This document shows positions 43,370-58,100 of a stretch of DNA of 64,000 nucleotides, in pieces (within the stretch, counting starts at the first letter, position 1; each line of letters starts with the position of its first letter). The notes under the pieces are model-generated. The model ran no database searches. It was not told the DNA's origin and saw only the letters and a list, made by a program, of their open reading frames with translations. The position numbers and the translations under genes were made by a program. Source of the stretch: Bolinopsis microptera (lineage: Eukaryota; Ctenophora; Tentaculata; Lobata; Bolinopsidae); assembly GCF_026151205.1 (NCBI RefSeq), contig NC_087072.1, positions 24,641,799 through 24,705,798 of the forward strand, in the 5' to 3' direction.

Positions 43370-45569
43370 CTATGGAGGTTGAACAGCGCTTTTTCTCTGT
43401 ATGGTTAAGAGGATTACTAACAAGTGATTACTGAGAAAGAGGTTGACGAAGAGTTCGTCAATACAAGAGCTTGTATTTGGAGTGGTTTGTTCATGATGAA
43501 CTGTTCATGATGAACTGTAAACATTTTAGAGCAACCTAAAGTACTACGATTGTGCCAATTGCCAAAAAGTGCTTATTTTTTGTTAAAGTGCTTCTTTTGC
43601 TCATAACTGCCTCGCACATTCGTCTTTCATACAAATAAAATGATCGTTCCATCGGCAATATGAAAATAATTTTAAATAATAATTCACTGATGATACGCAT
43701 ACGGGGCTCACGTTTTACTCACAAAATCAGTTCTTCCTAAAGGAGAGATTGATAGAACTATTTTTAATTTATCACGTGTAAACCTACGCTTGAATACTAG
43801 TAAATTCTTTTCGTGTCTTAAGCATAGTGACAAAAGCCACGGATTATATATTCACAGGTACTCAGGTAAAAATTTGGCGAGGCGCACGTTTTACTCACGT
43901 TTTACAGACAAAATCAGTTCCTTAACTAAAGGAGAATTATCAAAATTTTGAATTTTGAATTTTTCTGTTAAAAATTTGAAACCGCATGATTTTACCCTCT
44001 AATATATATTACTTAACTTATGTTGTTAGATGTATTGACTAGATAATAGCTATGTCACCTTCACTGATGAAATAATATTTAAGTGTATGTGCTCATTACA
44101 ACAAACACACGTGAATCATCTTGACGATTAATAGTGCGTTATTTTCAGTAGTACGTTATTTTATGTGAAGTGTGTGGTGACTGGTGATCCATCTTCATGT
44201 GAACTACAGTACGTGTTTTCCAGAAGAGCTATTTTGAAAATATTATTTATAATTCGCACATAATTAAACAAGCATTATAGCAGTTAACTGGAAAATGAAT
44301 GAGTTTTATGCTTAGCGAGAAAATCACGAATAAACCATTAGTTGTAATGAAACATGAATGACTTAGTTCTAATTATTGTCAGAAAACATTGAGTTTGCCA
44401 CATCAAAAGCCAGAATTCAATCCATTAGAATTAAACGATGATGAACAATTTAAAATCCCCACAGATCATCAATTCAAATATTTCGATTTTTGAGTTCAGT
44501 CCAAGTTCAGTCCAAGTTCAGTTCCGACTACCGTCTACCAATTATATACCTAAATTCTTCCCAAAACCAACACATTCCATACTCTGGTGTCACACAGACG
44601 AAATTCAATAAATAATTTTCCTGTCACGTCCAGATACGGCATTATTTCAGCTAGATTCACCTGGAGATGTACTTCTCTCAGTGTTGACATATCTTACTAA
44701 TTCTACTACTTTTAACACACGTCACATGACCTTACTGAACATAGTTCCGTAACCACGCAACTACAAAACTAGTGGAGCAGATGTATTGTAGTTCATATTA
44801 CAGTTCTGATAATACATCTCTACACTACACAAGTTCTTCCCACTTCTTTCAACCAACCAGAGACGTCTCTCAAGGTCACGTGACTTGCCACCAATCTGAC
44901 CCCTTTTACTTGATCACATGACAATCACAAGCGTCTACAGAACACCGAAGAGGTTTAGGAACTGCAGTGAAGAAAAGTGAAGTAATTGTGCGATTAAGTT
45001 CGTGACACTCTCACCCTTACCCGCAAGCAGTGTAGGGCATGTTTTTGAATGTTTAACGTACACAGGGGTTATTAGAAGCAGGAGTATGGGGGTAGTTTAA
45101 CTTGGGTAAAACCTTTTTAACTAGATCAACAGACACGCACTGTCGCAGCTGATGCTCAACTCGGCCTCACAATTCTGAAGAAACTGTATGTCTGAACATC
45201 TAACAGTTACCGAAACTTAGGTTTCTATTCTTAATATAAACCTTTTTCAAACTTCTTGAGGACGATGAAAAGTCGTACTCGTCAGTTCCTAATTGGTTGG
45301 TATTTGAAAACTGCATTCTTTACGATGTTGTGACGATTACGTAATGAACTTAGCTCCTAAATTTACATGTACACCTTGTAAGTTCCCCATTGCAGTAGCT
45401 AAATTGCTTTTTTATACATCTGGAACAATTGTTTTATAGTACACACTGAGCGTCATATGATTGCTAAAACCAATTGTTAATTGTTAAACGTACCATAGAT
45501 GAAGGACAATAGGATGGATACGGCAGGAATTAAAAATAAAATATATCAGAGCATATATTTAACCCGGAT
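43370..45569. other. Intervening DNA
   Basis: Unique-looking AT-rich DNA; no exon or mobile element recognised. Confidence 0.35.
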
Positions 45570-45727
45570 CTACTGTGTCCTGCCATGGCTGCCATAGCTG
45601 CCATTGTTCTCTCGACCAAACACAAGCATGTCACCGTCCAGCTCTTCCTCTCGTATACCGCCCGAATGCACATTAGTCGAATTCCCCCACAATCCACATA
45701 AAAGAATCTTTAGAATTGTAATATTTG
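45570..45727 (-). CDS. Candidate alternative cytoplasmic-tail exon A (52 aa)
   Basis: Acceptor GTTTTCATACACAG at 45728 and phase 1 entry give ANITILKILLCGLWGN, then HSGGIREEELDGDMLVFGRE and a Gly/Ser-rich end to TAG. The first part is hydrophobic, which is odd for a tail; the true acceptor may lie further in. Confidence 0.38.
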
Positions 45728-47081
45728 CTGTGTATGAAAACTTCGTGGATTGTATGTACAAGCATCAACTATGACAATCCAGCTCTTTGCATGCATTCAT
45801 TCTCATAACACATCACAGCTGACCAATTGAGTATTAGTGCAATCAACGAAGAGTGAAAATATTGGCATTTGTTGCACGCTAGACTTAATAACATACAATT
45901 TATCGACATGGAAATTCAGATTTTAGTTATATCTCAAGGCTATGTCGTCAATCCGGGATAGTTATGTTTAAATAATAGTCGCTCAACTGTTTAACAGCGG
46001 TTACCATTTAACCAGTGGAGCGTTACAGTTTAACCGTGAACAAAGTAGTTTTTCTACATTATTATTAATAGACATGTTTTGTTTTGAGCGCGGAAGCTTG
46101 AACAACAATAGTTTCTTACGTATTATAACTCCACTGTATAACAATATAGTGGAACAAAACGGACTTTATAAATAATAAAGCAGTTTATAATAGCACCTCT
46201 CTCTCTGTTTAGCGAAATGTTTCAGTGAAGAATACGTAACCTCGGATAGTTCTGAAGAATTCAGATGCTAAACTAGTAGTGACCACATAATACGAGCTTA
46301 TATTCTTTTCAAAGAACCCTATTTTATCAAACGATTGAGTTGTTAGACTGGTCCTTTGCATAATGAGTTATACGTCTCACCGAAAAAATGGAATGGTTAA
46401 AATGTTACAACTACAACTACAAGCGTGGTTCCTGCAAACAGGAATTAATAATAATAGATAGTTCTGACTTTGGTTGAGTACTTCTGAGTTCACAACGGTT
46501 CATAACCTTCCTTAGGACCAGATCTCCATTTCCTACCAGTTATAACCGGTGCCCGACCAACCAGAACAACTAATCAGGCTCCAACACAGCTATAACCACA
46601 ATTTTCTCTCATGCTCTATTTCTATCGGTTAGGTAATAACGGGACAGGTGGTTGACTAACCATTACCCCACGTGACTAACTATTACCCGGCCTGTGCTAA
46701 TTAGGGCTGCTGAATCACCCAAGTGTAACACTCCCAACATCATCCCATTCAATTAAACGGAAAACAATACCCTTTTTAGCGTGTGAACCACACAAAAACC
46801 TGTCACACTATTGTTTGTGATAATATGGTTGTGTCTTGGCGCGCACTTCATGTGCACACCTTATAAACGGAGGAGAGTTTTAATAATATTGATGGCGGCC
46901 TCATTCAGAAACCTCGGTGGAGAAACTTGAATCGATAGAAAAAAGAGGTCTCAAGTAGATCCTTAATAATATTTCCTTGAGCCTTAGGGACAAAAAAAGG
47001 TATTTCATAGCGTGTAGGGAACTAAATATCCTTCCACTCTCGGTAAGGTTTGATTACAAGGATATTATATTGATGTCTCGG

Positions 47082-47246
<165 letters not shown>

Positions 47247-50200
47247 TGGACGTTTTCTTTCAGTAAAACGTATTAACCCTAGGAGGCTGGAAAAGTGCTA
47301 ATATTTGGAAAATACTTTCAATTCAGAACAAAAGTGATAATTTGCCGGAGATTTAATTATTTTAACAATGCTAAAATAAATTGATAAATTGATCGTTTTT
47401 CTTGAAATTTAATACGGAGTCTCACAGGAAGAATAAATCTCTAATAAAGGTGTCAGATTGACTGAAGAGGAAATCCTGGCAATGATAAGTAGGAACCCAC
47501 GATAATTGCTACCCATATCATAAGCATGATTATGATTGAAAATTCTTGGAATAATCCTTGAGAGTATGTGAGAATTTAGAGTAAAATGCCAAAAACGCTA
47601 GGGTTTCAAATTCCATTCATTAGCGGCCTTAAACTGAAACGTTCTCGAACAAATGCTCGGTATTATCACCGCCTGAACATGGCTTTAACTCCATCAATCG
47701 GTCTATGAAACTCAAAGATTCTTTACTTGTAACTTAATAAAACCTAGCATATTTTGAACCGGGGAAATTTAATAAAGTGAAAAATAACACATTTTGTTTG
47801 TGAACGAAACCTGATATCTTTGTCTTGAACTCTGATGACCCGCCGTCTTCACAGATTCGGATTTAATTCATTTTACACATTAATTTTACACATAAATTAA
47901 TTGTGCATAACGAAATATATTGTTCACGTGTTACAAGTAATCCATATTCCATGCACATTGCACAACTTAGCAGCTGATGGCCTTGGATCACCCAGACGAC
48001 CAAATTGATAATAACATTTCAATTGTTAACAAAATTGCAAATACGTCTGATCGAGCTCGAGAAGTTATTGTTACAGAGTAAAGCTTCATTACAGTAATTT
48101 GATGTGATCTTAATTTCTGACGTTATCTATTTCTATATCAATCGATTAGGAAATGGTCGCCTTAATTCAGAACATCACGTTTTCTGTTTCAAACAAAAGG
48201 TTAATTAGGACATATGCGTACAATATTTATTTTTTATCCACTATCCCTGTGACTAAGTTTACAGAAATTAAACTCTGCGTAAATAAGAAAATGTCCAGCT
48301 ATCAGTAGCTTCCTTGTGTCGTTCAATGTTGGACGGATTGAAGAACCAACTAACTGCTAGTTAAATTGGTTCGAGTCTCGAGATTTGTGTGATAAAGGGT
48401 TCACAGAATTGAAACTTTCTTGAAAATTCCAGGAAAGATTCTATGAATATGATAATTAGAAGAAGATTTTCCACTCTGCAACGTGACTTAACAATATTGA
48501 GATATTGGGTATTCAGTCAAATACAGTGGACATTTTACTTGCATGTAAGGTAAACTGGATCTCGTTTCATGGTAAAAATTGTATCATATTTCAAGAAAAG
48601 TGAGCAAAGAAGTAGTTGCTAAAACATATCTCATCCTGAACATTAGAAGGTGGTTTGTTCCCTGTTTGTGCTGATATCTCATGCTAACATGAGCGGTGAA
48701 GTTTATAAAAATCTCACGCTGTGCGTACTTAAGTTTCTAGCACGATAAATTATCATAACTTCTGAGTGACAAATTGTGCACACAGGCAACTGTCATAGTG
48801 CTAAATTACAATCACTCTTTATGCTGTTTTAATAACATGTTTAATAGGGACAAATGGTGGTGGGAAATTTTAGCTAGGAGTACTGGGATGAAAAATACAT
48901 ACTTTTGAAAGGTAAGAACATATGTTACCAAGACTGTTGTCTTTAAATTTATTAAATTATTTATTACTTTGCAGGATGGGGTCCTTCAAAATAGGGTCTC
49001 TTGTATCTGTATAAAAGTAGATGTAAACATTGAATTTATTAAACAATTTGTTGAGTCAGATATAATAGGCAGTATTATATCTAATATCTTGTTAAACTTT
49101 TTTTCACTTCATTAACAAACTAAAGATACCCCTATAAATTGTGTATCGAGTCAAATAGGCAGCATTCTGGCTTAGACTTGGTTTAACATTTATCTTTCAA
49201 CTTAATTTTTGTTTGAACTTGTTTAAAGTTATTCATTAACTTACAAAATATAACCCCATATCTTTAAAGACTTTGACCTTGTACTATCTCTGTACACACA
49301 ACGGCCTCTGTCATAAAGTTCATCACCAAAATTCGTCCCAAGGACCAAAGATAAGAAGCCCTAAGCGCACTATTACAGTATTACGGAAACGAATTATTGG
49401 CTAATCGGCAAGAAAATGCTGCATGATTTAGTTTGCTAGAGTTTGCTGGTGTCACTGTAACAGTGTTACATAGACACAAGGCACTTATCTGGGGAAAGTG
49501 ACATAATCTCCTGTCAACAGTTACCATGACAACAACTGTTATTATGGTCACGTGACATGAGCACTTGTGAGGTTCGCTACATTTCCCCGAGGAGTGACTT
49601 GAGGGTGCTATGGGCTCAGGGCGGATCAGCATTCTGTGGAATTCACGAAAAACTGGAAGTGCTATTTCATGGTTTGTTTGATTTATTACATTTTATTTGT
49701 TAAGATATTCAAGCGGGCTTGCTTTAAAAGATAAAAGTGGACTAAGAATTTTAATAAAATCAAACACTAAATTTTGTGAACTGTTGGTAATGACCCTAAC
49801 TAAAAGAATCAGTCACACTTATGACAAACGGTTGAAGCTATAAACGGTTGCCATATCTGTGTCATAATCACCACTTTAATAGTGTCCTGAATAATTTGTA
49901 TCACCAACTGGCACTCTGTTTCTACTGGCAACCACTTTATCCAGACTACGAGAAATATGTCAGGTATGAAAGTTCATTATTCATGGCTAAATATTCTCGT
50001 GATGACGGGGGTGTTCTAGAATCATCAGAACTAACTGTGAATTACTGAGACCAGCCACACAGCTGCATATTATACATATTACCTCCCTCACATTTAACTT
50101 TTGTACCCAAAATTACAGGTCTATTAATTTATTAATTTCCGTTCTTTAGCTCCCAGCTTTAAAGACTGTTCTGAGAGATCTCAACAGGTGCACTCTTTGC

Positions 50201-51127
50201 ATCATAATAATATAGAGGAACACTGTAAATCCCTCCTTAATAGACTAATAGTGATCTGAGTATCAAGTTTCACTGGATCTGGAAGTTCACAGGGAAACTA
50301 GAGATTTACCAGGCTTTATCCCACAGCTCGGCATATTATTTTGTCATCAGGAAGTGGTATTGCCTCTCCAGTTCCGGGTGTGTACGTGGAGCCTATAGTG
50401 ACTCACGAACAGATTTTATAAAATTTTAAAAATGTAACGTACAATCAGGTCAATTTGTAGAGACGGCTCCATAAAGTGGAGAAGGTAGGCTAGATATAAA
50501 GTGGAGAAAGTAGGCTAGGTGTAGGTATTTTGATAATGCCGCTGTTGTGTCCGCAAATTAAGTTAATGGGACACTTTTGTGAAACCAGATTACCTTACCA
50601 GTACTTCAATTTGAACAGGTAGGTACCTATATTACACTGGTATTTGAGATAGAATCTAGAATTCCAACAACTTCTTCATATCATGGAACCAGGGTGTGGA
50701 CTGCTGGTTAAAACCCGTCCATCCCATTACATGATACTCAACAAATGTGATAGATTTGTGGTGTTGTAATTAGTACGTATATTGAATAGCGACTATAACA
50801 GTTGATTATTACTTTATTATAGTGAAATTGATTGAATTATACAACTGTTACAAATTGTTAAGGGTTAGTTATTTAGTAAATTAACTGTTTTATACTATTT
50901 TTAGTTGAGGCCGAGCCCCGAGGCCGAAATACTTATGCAGGTTTAACATCTAGATTATAATTAATACCGTTAGACCAGTATCGGAATAACTAACGTTTTA
51001 ACATTCACAATAATAATATAATAAGCATGTTCGTCAAATGTTATAGGCTATTTATGTTTGATAACATAATACTTATCGAATTTGATATCTGCACTGTGAG
51101 TAACATATTATAATCATCATCATCATC

Positions 51128-51247
51128 AGACATCAGTAATATTGGATCTGACTATATCTCGAGCGTTCGAGAGTTTTAACTTAAATTAGACATCAGTAAT
51201 ATTGGATCTGACTATATCTCGAGACTTCGATAGTTTTAACTGAAATT
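51128..51247. repeat. 60-bp direct tandem duplication
   Basis: Two adjacent copies starting AGACATCAGTAATATTGGAT, differing at a handful of positions. Confidence 0.9.
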
Positions 51248-53171
51248 AGACAAACTAGACATGTTTTGGGTCTCTAGCAAGACGCGAGTAGCATCGAAGT
51301 ACGTTTACCAGATTTAAGCCTCGGAATCAATAAAAATGCCAAGAGGGGCGCACTAACGTACTTTATGTTAGAAAGTATGGGTCTCAAGAAACATTCGGAG
51401 TATTAAAACCCTATGTAAATGTTTGCCGCATTCCCATCCCACAAGCTTCTCCGTCAAGAAGGTAGCACTTATTTAGTTTCAAGAAAAGTATTAGTTCCCT
51501 GAGTCGAATTGTAAACGCGTCTGTGGGTCTGAACTGAAATCTGTTGATTGCAACATAAATTAGTGCACTTTGCATCGAGATTATTGTCTGGATTAAAACA
51601 ATTGAAATGTTGGATTTTAAGCTTCAATTACTCACTAACTTGGATATGACAATACTGAATCAGTATTACTAGACGCAAGAAGGAGATGTCAATACTTTAG
51701 TTTACTACGTCTGTAGTCAGTAAACGGGTAAGGAGCCAAAAACATTAATTTTAGCTCCAAAGACAGGAGATATACTGGTTCCATAAGTCTTCTCCCTAAT
51801 TCATCTATACAGAATACATGTAATGTTCCTACATAATCCTGAACTGAGTCTGCACTCCGGACTAATTCAGGGTAATGTGATAGATAATACCCCTTTCAGA
51901 GTTCATGTGCTCAATATTGAGGAACTAAAAGTAAAAAACTAAGTAACAGGATCGTGTGTCCTCAAAATGGGAACATACCGTCTGGGCTGATGAGGTCTGT
52001 ACACTATAGCCGAGAGAGAGCCTAATATCCTATATCTCGTGTTGCTAGGCACCAAGACTTTAGCTGAGTTCAGTTACCAGCTTCCGGCTACAAGATCATA
52101 TCAGAAAGTTTAAAGTTTTAGTTATTACGACAAACTGAGAAAACTTATCTGTCATCTAAGGTCGGTTTAATCACCAAAAATAACCCACCGGAAGGTGTTT
52201 TCTCATCCTTTATTAAAACACACTATCTGATATTTGAACCCTTCAAGCCCACTCTAATTCAGTAAAGGACCCCCACTTATTCAGGTTGTTTGCCTGACAC
52301 TGCCTGGCGTCAAGTGTATCTTATAAGGTTTCATCTGATAAGTCGCTTTTATTGCGACTACATTAACACAGGTTTCTTTCATCATACCTGCATTTCCATC
52401 CACTACATTTAATGTGATTCCAAGTTTGCCAGTTGGTTGAATACACAAGTTGAATTATGTGACATTTGGACTAATTTGACTATCATGTGTTAACGGATTA
52501 TGGCATGATGCGTATTTAGACACAGTGGATTCCACGTCAGTGAACAGCACTTGAACTGCTTCTCTTCGTCAAAACAATCAGAACGTGTTGGTTTCCTGGT
52601 GCAGCACCCAAATCAAGGTGTTACTGCCAACCTCCTCAGAAGACATACAAGCCTAACATTATTGGATTTTTTTATGGGAAAGAATTTGCGCCCTCCTTGG
52701 TGCTGTTTAATTTCAATTAATTAGTCTGATTTTTTAAAAGGGTAGGAAGCTAGGGCTTTTGTTGGCTGAAAATTAGGTAGTCTTGTGGTCTTTTTCTTCT
52801 TTTTCCATGTACGTGACTAAATATCCGAACGAGTTTTGAGATGAGAAAGTGAGTTTGATAGCTTGACCTGCAAATGTCGGCCAATTAGGACTTAATGAAA
52901 CTCAGTTTATTTTTAGACTGAAGAGTGATGGTAGTTAGTCAGCCTGTACACATCAAATTAAAAATTATAAACTTCTCAAAGTCTAATGCATCTATGCTGT
53001 TTGGGCGGTTTTGTGCTCCAAATATACGCCTAACTTCTATAATAAAGAAGAAGAATTCGTCTTGTTCATTCATCTTGGGGTATAAGATACTAGGGCGTAT
53101 GAAACAAGGGCGGTGGACGCAAGAGCGTCTACCCAGAGTAAATACCCGTTTTGGTACGTACTACCCCTGAT

Positions 53172-53299
53172 CTAAACCCGGGTAACCGTAGCATCAGCGA
53201 CTGTGATATTTTGAAGGCCAAGTTTGTCACATGAACATCTAGCTGCTGAGCTGGCTGAGATATTCAAGGAAAATCTCTCAATTATTGGCTCGTTCAAAT
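53172..53299 (-). CDS. Weak candidate tail exon (42 aa) ending in a PDZ-ligand sequence
   Basis: Acceptor AATCACCCAG at 53300 (poor pyrimidine tract) and phase 1 entry give DLNEPIIERFSLNISASSAA, then RCSCDKLG and a C-terminus ADATVTRV. T-R-V-COOH is a classic class I PDZ ligand. If real it would be the option nearest to the receptor core. Confidence 0.28.
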
Positions 53300-55055
53300 C
53301 TGGGTGATTATTTGTGACATCACTATGTTTTGTTTCAAATTTACACGTGAGTAGATCCAATTCTTCGAGCTAAGCTTTACCTCAACCAGACTGTTGAGAA
53401 CATCAAAAAGCTCGTTTGTTCATGTTAATTTGATTCATGTGATTCGCCCTCGTGTCCGCCCTTTTAAGAAAGTACCGCCCTTGTGTCCTATACCCTCGTG
53501 TCCGGTTCCCGTTTTTTACATAACGGTAAACACAAGGTTTGACCTATAATCACATTGTTGCTAAGGCTCTACATTTTACATTCCTAGTAGGGCTTGCTAC
53601 AGTGATCGGTTATATCGGTGAAGATCACAATGTACGGAGTGCCATGATGAAAATATATAATTATGTGAATAGTTAGACTAACCCGATATATCGGGTTATT
53701 AACATAATATAATTATAACTTTACGCGACTCACTGCGGTACTTGAACGAGACAATGGTTATAATAGATTACATTGCACCGTGTTGTAGCGTAACGAATTA
53801 TTGGACTATACAATATATAAATATGCTTCACACATGACTTGTAGAGCCTGCCAATCAAGTGCTTCTTCGATAGTTCAACTTGTAACAGCAAAGAAAGCTT
53901 AAGATTTCGAGTGGTCATTCCTAGGATAAGAATAGATGTCTAAATTCCATAAACTCCAGAGTCTAGTTGTTGTTGTTACAATTGTTGAAAATGTAACTTC
54001 AGTACGTGTCCATAGTACTGGTGACCAGTGATAAGTTGACACAGTGAATATATATTTAACTGGCCCTACGGCGAGGGAGCTGACGCACAACTGTATTAAA
54101 TGGTCACCTTGGTAACCAATCACTGGCTTCTTTATTTCCCCAGTGTATACTGTCGTGTCGATAATGGTGATTATGAATTTGAGTCGCTATCGAACAAAGT
54201 TTTAAGTTTGAGCAGTACACGTGAAGTTGAATATAATTGATTCTATTAAACACATGATTGATTTTATTAAACATCAAAGGATTTAAATATGAAGATTGAC
54301 CCGAAAATGCAATGATTGTGTCAAGTATTTAATGAGTTTATGGCTACTGAGTATTGCCACATCTGGGGTGGGCACCATGTCCATATTTCACTAGCAACAT
54401 GTTTCAATTACGTCGACTGAAAGTGCACGGAGGACTTTTTAAATTTTGGGCGAAACTTGTAATCAATGATTTGAGGAGGAACATTCTTTTCTGCAGGTTG
54501 GAAGTAAGTGAAGTACTGAGGTGTCAAATATTCAATATTTTCGTGTATTTAAATCACAAACGTAACAAATAGTTACGAAAGTCAGGTAAATTTATCTCTT
54601 ACCGCACATTTCAATCCTTTTAAGTGTCACAGGTAAAAACAAAATAGTCTATGAATTAGTGAAGTCGAAATGGTCAAATATGGAACTGAAAGTCGACCAC
54701 GTGGTAATGTAATTATGAAACCTACATATTTCCCTGTAAAATTCTTTGATTATTGGTCGCCCCTAGCAGGCGGTCGGTGGGCAAGGGACACCGATGACAG
54801 ATGAATCTATACTTGAATGTTCAGTACATCACAAGGTAACAAGTGAGCGTAAAGACGTATGACGTGATGGAGTGAAAATAACGCACTATCAAGGACTCGT
54901 GTCTCAGCAAAGTGTTGTTGAGCTGATATTTTGGGAGAATGGGTATTTTATTCCAATCGATTGGTTTAATAATATAAATTGATTGATTTAAAATTGGTTA
55001 TAATATTTCACTTTTTGTATTTTAAACGACTTTCAACACTCTTTAAGTTTGGACA

Positions 55056-55056
<1 letters not shown>
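53300..55056. other. 3' flank of the receptor core; non-coding
   Basis: No gene. A minus-strand AATAAA at 54947-54952 could serve the short read-through form of the receptor, which stops at 55175. Confidence 0.45.
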
Positions 55057-55102
<46 letters not shown>

Positions 55103-55135
55103 ACACGCACAGTCACACTCACACACACGCGGCTT
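55057..55135. repeat. (CA)n microsatellite with degenerate tail
   Basis: About 20 CA units followed by imperfect CACACT/CACACG words, just downstream of the receptor core on the minus strand. Confidence 0.95.
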
Positions 55136-55174
55136 CACAATTCACATTATCACACACGAACCACTCACACACAA

Positions 55175-58100
55175 TCACACAAAAGTACCTGCACCACTAT
55201 TCACAATGCTGTGTAACATACCTAGACGCTCAGGAACGGGGATCTTCTTGCAACAGAAGAAACCAGCGCAGGATTTGAGGACATAGAGGCAGCCAACACG
55301 GTATATCTTGTTACTTAGCCCGTATATCAGCGGGTTCACTACCACTATAAAGGACGTTAACCTGGTCAGGGGAGAGAGAGTGAGTTTCTTTTTGAGATAA
55401 GAAAATGAAATGTTGGCTTATTATCCTCAAGAGTGGCAAAAAGTGAAAAGTATGTAAGTTTATAACTTTTTAACGGAGCCAGGTAACACGACTTTGTAAT
55501 AACTCGGAGATAAGAGATAGCCTGGACATGTTTCATTGTTAAATAACATGTAGTGAACTGTCTACTTGTCTACGTTTTAGTCGTGTTACCTTAGCAACAG
55601 GGCTTAGCTAATTTACGTGCAGTAATAATAACAAGGATTCGTAAGGACTTGCTGCCAGAATAATTACTTGGTGGCAATGCGAGAATCAATGGACATAAAG
55701 CAAGGGTGTCACTTCATGTTGATACATTTTAATTTTATTATTAGCATATGTACATATTTGACTGATAACAGAGTAAATGCCAACATGTTCATGGAAATTC
55801 CCGTGACTCAAACACGTAACAATACCTTACAAACATCCACATTAATTCACTTAATTAACTCAATTAATTATCAAATTAACTTACCTCATGGACCAGAAGG
55901 TAAAATTCTCGCTCAGCCCATGTCCAGCGATGTTGGATATAACGAGAACCTGAAATATTATCTCACTTAGAAAGCCGCATTGTAATGTTACATCGAATTT
56001 TCACCACTGGCCACATTATTTTTAGATGGCACATCCGATACCTATAAACCCATATGTAATTGGTTTTCATCAAACCACGTGACCCAAACCACGTGACCCA
56101 AACCACATGACCCAAACCACGTGACCCAAACCACGTGACCCACACCGTTGAGGGAGCAAGACGACCAGACCGCCACTTTGAGCTTATATGTAGCGCAACT
56201 CATTGGTGAGCCGTGATAGAGTTTACTATTGGCCTGCACCGGGAAAGTGCTGGTGTATTTACACCTTACCTGTCCGTAACAGACGTGCCTCTTTTGTGTT
56301 GGAAATAATGAGATGAGAAAGTAGGTATAAACATACATGAGGAGAATGTATAGATCTCAAATATTTGGCATGGCTGCTAAATGTTGGGCCCCAGGGCTCA
56401 GCCGAGTGTGATCGGTAACTTGGTTAACCCTATAATCCAGCCGGCTAAAGACTACGTTAGTATATTATAAGTCATCAACAGTCTCTCAACTCTGTCTCTC
56501 TGTTATTTATCTGTGTTTTAGTGGCTTTGTGGACAGCGTTACTGCAAATAGTGGAGTGTTATAGAGCAAATAGTGGAGTGTTATAGAGCAAATAGTGGAG
56601 TGTTACTGCAAATAGTGGAGTGTTACTGCAAATAGTGGAGTGTTAGGGAGCAAATAGTGAAGTGTTATAGAGCAAATAGTGGAGTGTTAGGGAGCAGTGT
56701 GGGCAGACCCTTATAGAGCAAATTAAGCGTGGAGAAGGGAGGAACAGCGGAACAGGTGTGGAGTTCAGGTCAACTGTGAACACACTGTATATAATGATCT
56801 GTAGGTAGACTACTAGACTAGTTGTATCACACTGTGTGAGTGTAATAAGAGTATCTAGCAACACATTCCCTACAATCTACATGACATACTGTGGAACTCA
56901 TATAATATATTTCGGGTAATAAGTATACTACTTATCATACTTACTACGTAGGAGGAGGAGGAGAGATGAAACCAATTAAATGTACCATGAGTTATATAAT
57001 ACTATGTACTTAATATAGTAATATTATGTTGTATTCAGTATACACACGTGTTACTTTATCTTAGTGAGGGGGAGTCATTCACCGTGAAACTGAGTCGTCT
57101 CGCATGATGAGACACTTAATTAATATGTCAGGAGTAAAATATAGTTAAAGTAGTGAAAATATATATGTTTTTATTTTACAAGCTTACAAGAAACAGCTGC
57201 TAGCAATGTATCATTACATCATTATTTGATCCCTTCACCTATCCTCAAACAATTATGTCATGGTTCATGGGTATTTAGATGTTTCTGTGTATTTCGATCA
57301 AGAAACAAATAATCCATTAAATCTCGATCCACTGCCACTAAACGTTTTTAAAAATCGTTTAGATCGTTTTTTATTAAATATAGGTTACATCATGGCCATT
57401 GCATAGTGGTTGAAGTTACAGCTCCCCCTCAATACTTCAGTAACAGTACCGAGTGCAGTTTATCCCCGATTGTTCAGACCGATTTCTTCGGTAAATCAGG
57501 GTTTTGTTTTAAACTAAACAACCGAAAATGGAGTTTTATTCAGGAAGAAACAAGTAAATCGACGTATGAACCTCAAGGTAAACCAGGGTACACTAAATCA
57601 GGATCGAAATATCCTCAATAAATATGGTATGATAAGAAATCTCACCATGGTCGGCAGAAAGGTAATGTAGAACACCCCTGCTATCATCAACATCAGAGCA
57701 ATAAACTGCAGCTCTTCTGGCTCAAACTTCTTGATCTGAGGGCGCCTCTTTGCCAGGAAAGATTTGCTCTTGTCCAAGATGGAGGGTTTACCGACCACTT
57801 TATTTTTGACTGTATTTTGGTCTTCGTCGGTGGCGTCGGGCGCTTTCACTGAGTATGTTTTGGAGGCTGATGTCTGAGGAAACAGTCTCAGTTATTTAAA
57901 ATTGGGCAGAACCTAGTTTTATTTTGTTCCCTCCATGAAACAGCAAATTCACACTGTTGTATAAATTGTCGGTCAGCACCACTATAGTTGAATCTAAAAA
58001 CTTACCGGTTTATCTAAAAACTTACCGGTTTTTTGCTACTGGTAGCGTTGAACCTTGGTCTGCGAACCAGGAGAATACGACAGATAAAGAAGACACACGT

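Larger units (their letters stand above)
55362..57645. other. Large receptor introns with tandem repeats
   Basis: Introns flanking the 65-bp ECL3 exon. They contain a 14-bp tandem repeat at 56072-56141 and a complex array of GCAAATAGTGGAGTGTTA units at about 56543-56700. No other gene is recognised. Confidence 0.6.

Noticed and set aside
49381-49607. Possible further tail exon with phase 1 entry (75 aa)
   Set aside because: Hydrophobic core HVTIITVVVMVTV and weak acceptor; too easily explained by chance.
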